A DNA stretch of 55,766 nucleotides, taken from assembly GCA_964492185.1 (NCBI GenBank), contig CAZBJH010000006.1, positions 1 through 55,766 of the forward strand. Direction: 5' to 3'. A model generated the notes under the pieces. It ran no database searches. It was not told the DNA's origin and worked only from the letters and a program-made list of their open reading frames with translations. Numbering within the stretch: position 1 is the first letter of the stretch; each line of letters begins with the position of its first letter. This DNA comes from JAFGSZ01 sp964492185. Lineage in GTDB: Bacteria > Bacteroidota > Bacteroidia > Bacteroidales > UBA10428. Positions 45,315 through 53,785 of the stretch are shown in pieces. The position numbers were made by a program, and so were the translations under genes.

Positions 45315-46313
45315 TTATTTTTGGATTTCAACCAGAAGTTTTATTATTTCATCAATATGCTCCTTATCCGTTATTAATATTTCAGCACAAGGGCCATTAT
45401 AAAATTTTTGTACACTTTCAGCCAACGTACTTATCTGATGGTGTTTTATTCGTTCCTTAATTTTTGAATGCTCTAACATGGCAACCAATCGCATTTTTTT
45501 CTTACGTATATCAAGAAATGCAAAATTGCGTTTCTTGCGAAGTGATATGTAATAACGTTGTGGATTATATTTAAGTTCTTTTATTTGTTCGTACAAAGCT
45601 TCCTGAAGGATAGAGTACACTTCTTTAATTTCAGGACTTACACCTTCCAGGTGGTAATCTTCGGTATATGGATTGGTGGTATCTTCTTCTGAAATAATAT
45701 CGACAGATTCAAGATTTTCAAATTCGGGTGTAAGACTGATTATGCTTTCACCATTGTGAATATATTCCTTTAAAAAAGAAACTTTAACAATTTTGCCCCA
45801 TGTATCAGTATATGTTTTGGTGATTTCAGGTAGTTCCTTTTTATCATTATCCAGAACTAATAGAATATTCTGACTATTCTCAATTGTGTCCTTAATGTAT
45901 TTAAATATTTCTTTATTCCCGATACGTGATTTGAATTCTTTTTTTAATTCTGCATCAGAACTGATTAGTGTATATAGTTTTTCAACTAATTCACTCTGAC
46001 TCTCAGGATTTTTGAAAAAGGCGAAAAACTTTGTGATTTGCGGGAAAATGTGGTTATAAAAACTATGTTTAGCTAATTCAACTTCAACTAAATAAAATTC
46101 CGGGTTATCTGGATCTTTTAAATCGAATAGAAATGCATCAGGAATAGTTCCCCCTAAAGCCTTATTATCAATCTTCTTTTTGGCTTCAATAAGTATACTT
46201 GACTGACCAAACAGGCTTTTCCCATTTTTGAACATCAAGTCCTCCAATTCTTTTTCCTTTATGAATTCCTTCTCGCTGAATCTTTTTTGATTGTAAAATA
46301 AGGCTGTTTGCAT
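45315..46313 (-). CDS. Putative PD-(D/E)XK nuclease-like protein with DUF5655
   Basis: A 332-aa protein. Residues 40-100 contain a PD-(D/E)XK-like core: P58-D59 (GTIPDAFLFDL) and E77-V-E79 (YLVEVEL). The usual lysine of ExK is not in place, so activity is uncertain. The C-terminal 100 residues (about 225-330) match DUF5655 (YYISLRKKRNFAFLDIRKKKMRLVAML in part), a domain seen with nucleases and restriction systems. The gene starts 3 bp after the hsdR stop, so it is part of the restriction operon. It may be an accessory nuclease or DNA-binding factor. Confidence 0.72.
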   Translation of the reverse strand: MQTALFYNQKRFSEKEFIKEKELEDLMFKNGKSLFGQSSILIEAKKKIDNKALGGTIPDAFLFDLKDPDNPEFYLVEVELAKHSFYNHIFPQITKFFAFFKNPESQSELVEKLYTLISSDAELKKEFKSRIGNKEIFKYIKDTIENSQNILLVLDNDKKELPEITKTYTDTWGKIVKVSFLKEYIHNGESIISLTPEFENLESVDIISEEDTTNPYTEDYHLEGVSPEIKEVYSILQEALYEQIKELKYNPQRYYISLRKKRNFAFLDIRKKKMRLVAMLEHSKIKERIKHHQISTLAESVQKFYNGPCAEILITDKEHIDEIIKLLVEIQK

Positions 46314-46316
46314 AAT

Positions 46317-49300
46317 CTATTTGTTAGTTGTCAATTCATTAGCTATCATTTCTGCTTGTTTCAATACTGTCTCAGTTGCCAGTTTTTGCATATCGGGTGG
46401 ATATCCGTATTGTCTTAATGTGCGTTTGATGATTACTTTTAGTTTTGCCCTTACGCTTTCTTTAATTGTCCAGTCGATTGATGCGTTCTGCTTCACACGT
46501 TCGGTTATAATAACGGCTAATTCCCTCAATTTGTCTTTACCCATCAATTCCCGTGCGCTTTCGTTATCGGCAACTGCGGTATAGAAAGCATATTCGAAAT
46601 CGTTTAATCCCATTTGTTTTGCCTCGCTGTCCATGTTGACTATTTCTTTACTCAGTTTAATGAGTTCGTCCATGACTTCGGCAGCGGTAAGGATTTTATT
46701 ATGATATTTCTTAATGGAATTTTCAAGCATTTCCATTAAGGACTTGCTTTTAACAAGGTTCTTTTTGGCACGTGTTTTAATCTCATCATTCAAAAGCTTT
46801 TTCAGAACTTCCAAGGCTACGTTTTTGTGTTCCATTCCTTTTAATTCCAACAGGAAATCTTCTGAAAGAATGGAAATATCGGGCTTTTTAATCCCTGCGG
46901 CATCAAACACATCAATAACCTGTTCTGAAACTAAGGCTTTGTCGATAACCTGACGGATGGTGGTTTCAATTTCTTCATCGGTTTTGCCTGAACCTGTTCC
47001 ATCAAATTTTGCCAAACGTGCTTTTACTGCCTGAAAAAATGCCACTTCTTCTTTTACATCCATTGCCTGCTCGTGCGGAATAGCAATGGCAAAAGCTTTT
47101 GAAAGTGCTGTTACTTCATTGATGTAACGCTTTTTGCCATCTTCCAAATTGAGAATATGTTCTTCGGCTGCCAGTATCATAGAAAGCTTTTTGGAAGTCT
47201 CGGCTTCGAAATATTCCTCGTAAGCAAAACCATGATACATATTGGAAACGACTTCTAGTTTTTCCAACATTAACTGAACGGCTTGTTCCTGTGCAATGGT
47301 CGGGTCGCCTTTACCGCCAGCATCGGAATAAAACGAAAGTGCTTTTTTAAGGTCGGAAGCAATGCCCAGATAATCGACTACTAATCCGCCTGGCTTATCC
47401 TTATACACACGGTTAACCCTTGCAATGGCTTGCATCAGGTTATGCCCCTTCATGGGTTTGTCGATATACAAAGTGTGCATACTTGGCGCATCGAAACCTG
47501 TAAGCCACATATCACGAACGATAACCAATTTTAATTCATCATCGGTATCTTTCATTCGGTCGGCAAGGGCTTTGCGCTGTTGCTTGGTTGTATGGTGTTT
47601 GGCTATTTTTGCCCCATCGGAAGAGGCTGAAGTCATTACCACTTTAATAACACCTTTATCCAAATCATCGGAATGCCAATCGGGTTTTAACTTGATAATA
47701 GCATCGTATAACTCGGCAGCAATACGGCGGCTCATGGTAACAATCATTCCTTTACCTTCGAAAACTTCCTGACGTTGTTCGAAATGGGCAACAATATCTT
47801 TGGCAATGGTGTTGATACGGTTTTCACTGCCAACCAACGCTTCAAGCTGTGTCCATTTTGCTTTGGCTTTTTGGGTGTCGGTCAGTTCATCTTCTTTGAA
47901 TTCTTCGTCCAGTTCATCAACCAATTGTTTACCTTCTTCGCTTAAGTTGACTTTTGCTAAACGGCTTTCATAAAAAATACGTACCGTTGCACCATCTTCA
48001 ACAGCTTGTGCTATGTCGTAAACATCGATGTAATTTCCAAAAACGGCAGGGGTATTAACGTCAGTGCTTTCAATGGGTGTTCCTGTAAATCCTAAATAGG
48101 TGGCATTTGGCAAAGCATCACGCATGTATTTGGCAAAACCATAGACTACTTTTTTACCAATGATGTTGCCTTGGTCGTCTTTATCGTCGGTGGTTTTAGC
48201 TTTGAAACCGTATTGGGTGCGGTGGGCTTCATCGGCAATTACCACAATGTTTTCACGTTGCGAAAGTGTTTCGTATACGTTGCCTTCTTCGGGCTGGAAT
48301 TTCTGAATGGTGGTAAATACCACACCACCCGAAGCAACTTTTAACAGTTCTTTTAAGTTTTGACGATCTTCAACCTGTTTGGGTTCCTGTCGCAATAATT
48401 GTGTTGATGCAGCGAAGGTATCAAACAACTGGTCGTCTAAATCGTTGCGGTCGGTAATAACAACTACAGTTGGATTATCGAGCGCCAACACGATTTTACC
48501 TGTAAAGAATACCATAGATAAGGATTTGCCGCTACCCTGTGTATGCCATACAACACCGCCTTTGCGGTCGCCCACTGGTTGGTTTAATGCACTTGGCACA
48601 CCGTAACTTTCGGGGCGTTCCTGCACCAAATCCCCCTCCTCTTGAGTCATTCCCCTCCTGTGGAGGGGTGCCCGAAGGGCGGGGTGGTCATAAAGCTTCT
48701 TCAGTATACTATCCATATTATTAAGGACATCTTCCACAGGAATATGTATAACTGATAATCCAAGTGATTCCAGGTAACTATCCCGTTCAGCATCATATTC
48801 CTGTTTATCATCATGACTACTACCATCAATTTCTATTACAACCTGACAATTGCTGCAATAGAAGTCAACTATATAGTTTCCTATTATTTTTTGTCTGTCG
48901 AAGTCAAAACTTTTGAATTGTTTTTTCTTTACTTGATTCCAGAAAAGCACTTCTGAAAGGTTGCCGGCTTTGCGAAGTTCACGAGCACGTTCTTTGAGTT
49001 TTGGGTTATATGGGAGGTTAAAGTAGTTTTTACTGGCTCTTTTGACCACCCCGGTCTTCGACCACCCCTCCAAAGGAGGGGAATTAAAGCCGGAAGCCCT
49101 TAAAGTAGATTCAACTGCTCTGTTAACCGCATAATACTGATGATAGGCAGCCAGCTTTTTTACTGTGGTTATGGTTGTGATTCCTGTTTTAGGGTCTTTC
49201 CCGACGCTGTCGGTACGGGATTTCGCAAGCTCAACTTTTTTTGACTTCTCAAATACGGTGAAATGACGGATTAAATCGAGCAGGGTTTCTTTATTGAGCA

Positions 49301-50045
49301 TCCCGTTTATTAGGGTCTGCATCTGGCTTTGAAGGTGTGAAGCTTCGGTTTTACCATCTTCGGATTTCCAAGCCATAAAGCGGCTGAAACCAGCCGAAAT
49401 AGTTCCTGCTTTTGCTTCCAATCCATCGGAAATGATTACAAACCCATTGTACGTGAACAGGCTTGGAATAACGGATTTATATGTTTCAATCTGACGAAAT
49501 GCCGATTTTATAGTAGCGTTTTCGTCAGCAGCATTTTTTAGTTCGATAACAACTAAAGGAATACCATTGACAAACAGTATTACATCGGGGCGTTTGTTGT
49601 TGCCATTTTCGATTACCGTAAACTGGTTGGCAACCAGAAATTCGTTGTTTTTAGGATTTGCAAAGTCGATAAGCCAAACCAAGTCGCCACGTTCGTTGCC
49701 ATTATCCTGATAGCTTATATTAATTCCTTCGGTAAGTAAACGGTGAAAGCTCTCATTATTGGTTAATAATTCAGGTGAATTGATACGAAGTAATTCTTTT
49801 ATGGCTTCGTTTTGTGCATCGGCTGAAATGGTTGGGTTTATCCTTCGAACTGCATTTTGTAACCTTTCTATCAATAATACATCTTGATAGCTTTTGCGTT
49901 GATCTTTACCACCCCGCCCTTCGGGCACCCCTCCATCGGAGGGGAATTCGGGGGCTATGTTTGGGGCGTAGATATATTCATAGCCCAAACTTTCCAGAAG
50001 TTCGATTGAGAATTCTTCTATTGTATTTTCGGTTAAACGGGTCAT
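46317..50045 (-). CDS. hsdR: Type I restriction enzyme R subunit with in-frame DUF559 insertion
   Basis: The motor and nuclease subunit of a type I restriction enzyme, 1242 aa. The HSDR_N nuclease core has D154, E168 and K170 (RPDVILF, VIELK). The helicase has Walker A in HTQGSGKS (501-508), a DEAH box (ADEAHRTQYGF) and motif VI near AIARVNRVYKDK. Two foreign pieces are in frame. One is a GC-rich repeat giving FPSDGGVPEGRGG at residues 34-46. The other is a whole DUF559 endonuclease unit at residues 321-466, between the nuclease domain and Walker A. All core motifs remain intact and the frame is open throughout, so the protein may still work. It follows the helical-protein gene by 8 bp. Confidence 0.95.
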   Translation of the reverse strand: MTRLTENTIEEFSIELLESLGYEYIYAPNIAPEFPSDGGVPEGRGGKDQRKSYQDVLLIERLQNAVRRINPTISADAQNEAIKELLRINSPELLTNNESFHRLLTEGINISYQDNGNERGDLVWLIDFANPKNNEFLVANQFTVIENGNNKRPDVILFVNGIPLVVIELKNAADENATIKSAFRQIETYKSVIPSLFTYNGFVIISDGLEAKAGTISAGFSRFMAWKSEDGKTEASHLQSQMQTLINGMLNKETLLDLIRHFTVFEKSKKVELAKSRTDSVGKDPKTGITTITTVKKLAAYHQYYAVNRAVESTLRASGFNSPPLEGWSKTGVVKRASKNYFNLPYNPKLKERARELRKAGNLSEVLFWNQVKKKQFKSFDFDRQKIIGNYIVDFYCSNCQVVIEIDGSSHDDKQEYDAERDSYLESLGLSVIHIPVEDVLNNMDSILKKLYDHPALRAPLHRRGMTQEEGDLVQERPESYGVPSALNQPVGDRKGGVVWHTQGSGKSLSMVFFTGKIVLALDNPTVVVITDRNDLDDQLFDTFAASTQLLRQEPKQVEDRQNLKELLKVASGGVVFTTIQKFQPEEGNVYETLSQRENIVVIADEAHRTQYGFKAKTTDDKDDQGNIIGKKVVYGFAKYMRDALPNATYLGFTGTPIESTDVNTPAVFGNYIDVYDIAQAVEDGATVRIFYESRLAKVNLSEEGKQLVDELDEEFKEDELTDTQKAKAKWTQLEALVGSENRINTIAKDIVAHFEQRQEVFEGKGMIVTMSRRIAAELYDAIIKLKPDWHSDDLDKGVIKVVMTSASSDGAKIAKHHTTKQQRKALADRMKDTDDELKLVIVRDMWLTGFDAPSMHTLYIDKPMKGHNLMQAIARVNRVYKDKPGGLVVDYLGIASDLKKALSFYSDAGGKGDPTIAQEQAVQLMLEKLEVVSNMYHGFAYEEYFEAETSKKLSMILAAEEHILNLEDGKKRYINEVTALSKAFAIAIPHEQAMDVKEEVAFFQAVKARLAKFDGTGSGKTDEEIETTIRQVIDKALVSEQVIDVFDAAGIKKPDISILSEDFLLELKGMEHKNVALEVLKKLLNDEIKTRAKKNLVKSKSLMEMLENSIKKYHNKILTAAEVMDELIKLSKEIVNMDSEAKQMGLNDFEYAFYTAVADNESARELMGKDKLRELAVIITERVKQNASIDWTIKESVRAKLKVIIKRTLRQYGYPPDMQKLATETVLKQAEMIANELTTNK
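48648..48689 (-). repeat. 42-bp double-hairpin repeat, DUF559 element end 1
   Basis: It contains CCCCTCC/GGAGGGG and GCCC-GAA-GGGC hairpins in one 42-bp block, coding for HPALRAPLHRRGM in hsdR. It matches the other end in inverse orientation at 36 of 42 positions. Confidence 0.9.
49044..49085 (-). repeat. 42-bp double-hairpin repeat, DUF559 element end 2
   Basis: It codes for NSPPLEGWSKTGVV in hsdR. The inner stem reads GTC-GAA-GAC where end 1 has CCC-GAA-GGG, which is a fully compensatory change. Confidence 0.9.
49908..49947 (-). repeat. Solo 40-bp repeat near the hsdR start
   Basis: This is the same double-hairpin repeat without cargo, coding for FPSDGGVPEGRGG (residues 34-46). It uses a different reading frame of the repeat from the DUF559 end at 49044-49085. 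Confidence 0.9.
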
Positions 50046-50053
50046 ATCAATTA

Positions 50054-50866
50054 TTACTTTTCATAAGGATTCCATGTTTTTCGACTTTTTACATAAGCAT
50101 CATCTGAAATCCGAAACTTGCTAAAATATTCACTTACCACAGGATAAAATGCTTTATCCAGATTCCAAAGAAGATTGCTGAAGAAACGAACCAAACAATA
50201 AATATAAAACATTGAATATTTTTGTTTCACATCAACAGTCATTCCCTGTAAGTAAAAATCCTTTATATTGTCAACTTTATTTCCATCCTCGTTATCGAAA
50301 GAAACCATAAAATGGCTGCCCACTGCATTGGATAAATTAATAATCGCTTCTTCCTTTTCTTTGTTATGCCTGTAATGACGTTCAACAATTATTTTATTAA
50401 TGTTTTTATACCATGCCCTTAATGGTTCATCTGTTGAGTTAGGATGACCTGTTAACGAGTCAAGATTATAGTAGCGAGCATTATGTGCAAATTCAGTTAA
50501 GAATTTGATAATTAAACTAAATATTGGGTCATCATCTATTGGTTTGTATAGTTCTGGTTTTCCAATATCATCGGCTATTTGTTTTGCTTTTTTATAAAGA
50601 GTGTCAATTTTATGTCCTGCACTTTTTAACTCTGCATTATTTGGGAAGGAATTATTGTTTAAGCGCCTGTGATTGTATATGATAATTACTTTCAAAAGCC
50701 TTTCAATTCCTATGGTTAACATAAAAAAAGCCTGTGTACCGTAAGCATGTTTTACATAGTCGTATTTTCGTATTAAAGTTAACCCCTGACCGATAGACAT
50801 AGCAGCTAAAGCGCATTCACGCCCCAATAAAAAATCTTGTTCTTGTGTAACAGAATATTGCTGCAT
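50054..50866 (-). CDS. Helical accessory protein (possible HEPN-like)
   Basis: A 270-aa protein predicted to be almost all helical, with no signal peptide. I do not recognise the family for certain. Residues 45-65 (AFFMLTIGIERLLKVIIIYNH) and the motif E124-FAHNAR-YYNLD136 recall the helical bundles of HEPN and AbiU2-like RNases, but the exact R-x4-6-H motif is not evident. It lies 27 bp after the SIR2-like gene and 8 bp before hsdR, so it is in the same transcript. A partner, activator or antitoxin of the SIR2-like protein is the obvious guess. Confidence 0.55.
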   Translation of the reverse strand: MQQYSVTQEQDFLLGRECALAAMSIGQGLTLIRKYDYVKHAYGTQAFFMLTIGIERLLKVIIIYNHRRLNNNSFPNNAELKSAGHKIDTLYKKAKQIADDIGKPELYKPIDDDPIFSLIIKFLTEFAHNARYYNLDSLTGHPNSTDEPLRAWYKNINKIIVERHYRHNKEKEEAIINLSNAVGSHFMVSFDNEDGNKVDNIKDFYLQGMTVDVKQKYSMFYIYCLVRFFSNLLWNLDKAFYPVVSEYFSKFRISDDAYVKSRKTWNPYEK

Positions 50867-50893
50867 AGCTTTAGTTTTTATGGCTTTAATTAT

Positions 50894-52183
50894 TTATTCA
50901 TCGATACCAATTTTTATATCAGGTAACTCATAGGAAATACTTTCAGCATCAAAAAAATATATCTCTTTAGATGGAAATTTCGATTTTGCTAATTCTGATA
51001 TTTTTTCAATTTCTTTAGCCAAAATTGAAATGTACACCGCATCAATATTTGAATTATTAATCTGCTCAAATACATGGTTATCATTATCTGCCAATGAACT
51101 ACCTATTATCACCATATTACCTGATAAACCTGATAGTTTTTTATAACAATTTAATAGGTAATCATTCTGATTTATTACATCAATTTTGTCATCTTGTTGA
51201 AAAACACAAACAACATCTTGTTCCTCATTATTTAGTATTTCTTCTAATCTTTCATAAAGTGCTTTATCAGATTGTTGGGTAATCTTTTTCACACTCTTTC
51301 CGTCTTTGTAAATGTGGAAAGCACCGTGCAGAAAAAATAAATTCTGTGTCTTACTATTGGTATCAAAAACAAATTCATTTTCATCGCCAAATATGTTAAG
51401 TTGTCTGCTCCCATCATCTACCTTATTCAGCAATCTATTTCTTTCTTCTTCTTCAAAAATGGATTTTACAACTTTATCTATATCCTTTGTTTTCCAGCCT
51501 TTTTTATTTGTTTTTGAATATTCTTTTACTTCTGTGGTAAAATGAGTTCTTGTTAAAATGCTAAATGATTTCTTTATAGAATTACTTTCATCGCCAACAT
51601 TAATTTCAAGTTCACCTTTTAATCGGGCTTCTTTAATCTCACGATAAATACTGTTTTGTCTTTTATCCATGTCATCTTCAATGAACTTAAGCGATGATTG
51701 AAATACTATTCCATTATTTAGTTCATTTTGAATTGGTTTGTATTTCAATAAAAGTACATACAGAAATGAGTCGTAGTTTAGTGAGAAATAATTGGTGAAA
51801 TTTTGGAGTAATAGAAATATCCCTTCATTCTTTTCTGCATAAATTGTTTTTATCTCAGCCTTTACAATTTCATGCACAGCCTGCATAAAATCGATTTTAA
51901 TTTTATTCCTAATGTATTTTCTAAGAAAGGAATTATCAGGGGAAATATCTTCTTCCAACTTACCAATAAAGGTTTCCAAATCGAAATTACAGTTTTCCAC
52001 CAAAGGCATAGCTTCACTATATACACTTCGGTTTTTTTCAATCATTTTTTGGAAAATGGATTTATAACCAGTATTAATTCCAAGACCATAATTAAAACCG
52101 TTGCCAATTAAAAGATGATTAATCTGACTTTTAATGGCTTCAAGAACCTCATTGTATGTAAGAATTTTTTTTACTTCTTCCAT
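50894..52183 (-). CDS. SIR2-like (DUF4917) protein, predicted NADase-type effector
   Basis: A 429-aa protein of the DUF4917/SIR2_2-like group. The nucleotide-binding start is LLIGNGFNYGLG (25-35). The conserved Asn-Tyr-Asp lies at 136-138 (FSLNYDSFLY), the His-Gly at 286-287 (FFLHGAFHIY) and the GSSLADND loop at 361-368. These are the positions that in SIR2-family defence proteins bind and cleave NAD+. A 120-residue charged insert (about 160-275) separates the halves. It sits between hsdS and the helical-protein gene inside the restriction operon. A role in abortive infection is inferred from family and place. Confidence 0.8.
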   Translation of the reverse strand: MEEVKKILTYNEVLEAIKSQINHLLIGNGFNYGLGINTGYKSIFQKMIEKNRSVYSEAMPLVENCNFDLETFIGKLEEDISPDNSFLRKYIRNKIKIDFMQAVHEIVKAEIKTIYAEKNEGIFLLLQNFTNYFSLNYDSFLYVLLLKYKPIQNELNNGIVFQSSLKFIEDDMDKRQNSIYREIKEARLKGELEINVGDESNSIKKSFSILTRTHFTTEVKEYSKTNKKGWKTKDIDKVVKSIFEEEERNRLLNKVDDGSRQLNIFGDENEFVFDTNSKTQNLFFLHGAFHIYKDGKSVKKITQQSDKALYERLEEILNNEEQDVVCVFQQDDKIDVINQNDYLLNCYKKLSGLSGNMVIIGSSLADNDNHVFEQINNSNIDAVYISILAKEIEKISELAKSKFPSKEIYFFDAESISYELPDIKIGIDE

Positions 52184-52193
52184 AATTACGGTT

Positions 52194-53354
52194 TTAGTTT
52201 ATAGTTACCTCCCCACTCATTAATTTCGGCAATAAAGTATCTCGCATTTGTTCAAGGGTGCGGATTTGATTTTGATTTTTATCAATTTTACCCCAAGCAT
52301 TATTACAATAATTTGCAAATTCAGTTAATAAATCATTGGGTGGTAATTGAAACTCAACAGCCTCAATATCGCTGGGTTTCAATGATGGATAAGTCGAAGT
52401 AGAACCTTCAGCTATTGAATGTAAATATTCTGTCATGTCAGAATTTGTGAGCAAAATATAAATAAAATGCGGGTCAATATTTTCACAAGTTATTACACAA
52501 AAGCCTGTTGAAACAACTAAATTATCAATTGGATTTTTAATAATCCCATAATGTTTCTGGTTTGGACGTACTGTTGATATTAACACATCATTGTGCTTTA
52601 CCAACCTTCTGGCTCTACTTGGTGCTTCATTGAAACTAAACTCCTGTAATGTTTCAATTTTACCTTCTGTTAAGGAACCTGTATCTAAATATTTAATTAT
52701 TTGATGTGGATAGTCTTTATTAGCTGAATTATTATTAGTCTTAACAAACATTCCAATTTTCACCAACTCCCAATCCTCCTTTGCTTCTTCCACAAACCAC
52801 TGTCTAAAAAGTGTTTCAGCCATTTGTTCGAGGGTTTTATTTTGGCGGTGGAGGAGGCCTATTTTATCATCGAGGCTGGAAAGGGTTTCGGCTATGGCTT
52901 TTTGTTCGGGGAGTGGGGGGAGTAACAATTCCAAATCATAAAAAGCTTCTTTAGGTACCCTTTGTCTACCAGAAGTGCCATGTAAATTAATTTCTGCATG
53001 ATTTCTAACTTCATCCCAACGACTTAAATAAAAAACAAAATCTGTGTCTGAAACACCATCCTTTCCTCTAAATACATGAAATTCAGTAGAGCCAAATCCT
53101 ACATCGTTTTTTAAATTACGAACTTGACATATTTTACCATTTTCTAAGCATGGTGTTATTCTTGCAAATAGTGTATCTCCGTTTTGAAACCGAGTACCAC
53201 CACTTAACTTCCTTATTTGGGAGGGCTCACAATATCTTTGTCCATTTACCAAATCTTTCATTTCAACAAATGAATAATTATAGCCTTTCTCTAATCTAAT
53301 TGATGGATTTAAATTGACAAAATCAGAGAAATTATATGTTTTCCAGTCCTTCAT
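52194..53354 (-). CDS. hsdS: Type I restriction-modification specificity subunit
   Basis: The DNA-recognition subunit, 386 aa. Two target-recognition domains (about 5-150 and 200-350) are each followed by a conserved helical spacer: PPLPEQKAIAETLSSLDDKI in the middle and KIDKNQNQIRTLEQMRDTLL at the end, both written in part. The tail LPKLMSGEV is typical of the family. Each TRD reads one half of a split DNA target; the sequence read cannot be predicted here. It ends 10 bp before the SIR2-like gene and follows the 138-aa gene by 14 bp. Confidence 0.95.
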   Translation of the reverse strand: MKDWKTYNFSDFVNLNPSIRLEKGYNYSFVEMKDLVNGQRYCEPSQIRKLSGGTRFQNGDTLFARITPCLENGKICQVRNLKNDVGFGSTEFHVFRGKDGVSDTDFVFYLSRWDEVRNHAEINLHGTSGRQRVPKEAFYDLELLLPPLPEQKAIAETLSSLDDKIGLLHRQNKTLEQMAETLFRQWFVEEAKEDWELVKIGMFVKTNNNSANKDYPHQIIKYLDTGSLTEGKIETLQEFSFNEAPSRARRLVKHNDVLISTVRPNQKHYGIIKNPIDNLVVSTGFCVITCENIDPHFIYILLTNSDMTEYLHSIAEGSTSTYPSLKPSDIEAVEFQLPPNDLLTEFANYCNNAWGKIDKNQNQIRTLEQMRDTLLPKLMSGEVTIN

Positions 53355-53368
53355 TAATATCCACTTTC

Positions 53369-53785
53369 CTATTTCTTATTGATAACGAGAACAGGGAATT
53401 TTACATCTTCAGCAGAAATTAACGAGTTGTTATTTTCTCTGACAACTGCTAATAATTTAAATGGTTTAGCAGTAGGTAATTCAATGTCACCAATTGGTGT
53501 ATTTAAAATATGCATATTATCATAATCTTTTAAAATACAGTCAATCACTTTAATTTTCTGTTTTAAATTTTTTTCAAAAAAATAATTAAAGAAATCTCTA
53601 AGTGCTCCATCGTCTTCTATATAATGCCATAATGGTTGCTTTAATATTTTAATTTCACTCTCATCATTAATTTCTTTAATAACTAAATCAGTAAATTCTA
53701 GTTTATCTTCAACGTTTTCGATTATAGGAATCAAAACATCATTTTCAAAATACTTTGCCTTTATTATTGTAACTGTCTTTTTCAT
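53369..53785 (-). CDS. Hypothetical protein between hsdM and hsdS (138 aa)
   Basis: I do not recognise this 138-aa protein. It begins with a hydrophobic beta strand (TVTIIKAKYF) and alternates short strands and charged turns. A central helical part (RDFFNYFFEKNLKQKIKVI) follows, and the end is beta-rich (FKLLAVVRENN ... KFPVLVINKK). No signal or membrane segment is seen. It overlaps the hsdM stop by one base (TAATG), so translation is coupled, and hsdS follows 14 bp on. It may be an anti-restriction or assembly factor; that is speculation. Confidence 0.65.
   Translation of the reverse strand: MKKTVTIIKAKYFENDVLIPIIENVEDKLEFTDLVIKEINDESEIKILKQPLWHYIEDDGALRDFFNYFFEKNLKQKIKVIDCILKDYDNMHILNTPIGDIELPTAKPFKLLAVVRENNNSLISAEDVKFPVLVINKK

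Larger units (their letters stand above)
48648..49085 (-). mobile_element. 438-bp DUF559-endonuclease element nested in frame in hsdR
   Basis: The unit is bounded by two inverted 42-bp GC-rich repeats (48648-48689 and 49044-49085) and is exactly 146 codons long. It codes for a DUF559 (Vsr-like PD-(D/E)XK) domain: PYNPKLKERARELRKAG, LSEVLFWNQVKKKQF, and the likely catalytic D394 and E405-x-D407 (IVDFYCSNCQVVIEIDGSS, in part). DUF559 proteins normally stand alone at about 120 aa. No intein splicing motifs are present, so the domain should stay in the HsdR protein. The native HsdR sequence resumes at ERPESYGVPSALNQPVGDRK. This is best read as a nuclease-carrying selfish element; how it moves is unknown. 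Confidence 0.8.

Noticed and set aside
48648..49085. DUF559 unit as an intein
   Set aside because: There is no N-terminal Cys/Ser splice block, no terminal HN pair and no splicing domain; the flanks are the GC-rich repeats, so protein splicing is not supported.
46317..50045. hsdR as a pseudogene because of the insertions
   Set aside because: The frame is open from start to stop, and the nuclease, Walker A, DEAH and motif VI sequences are intact.
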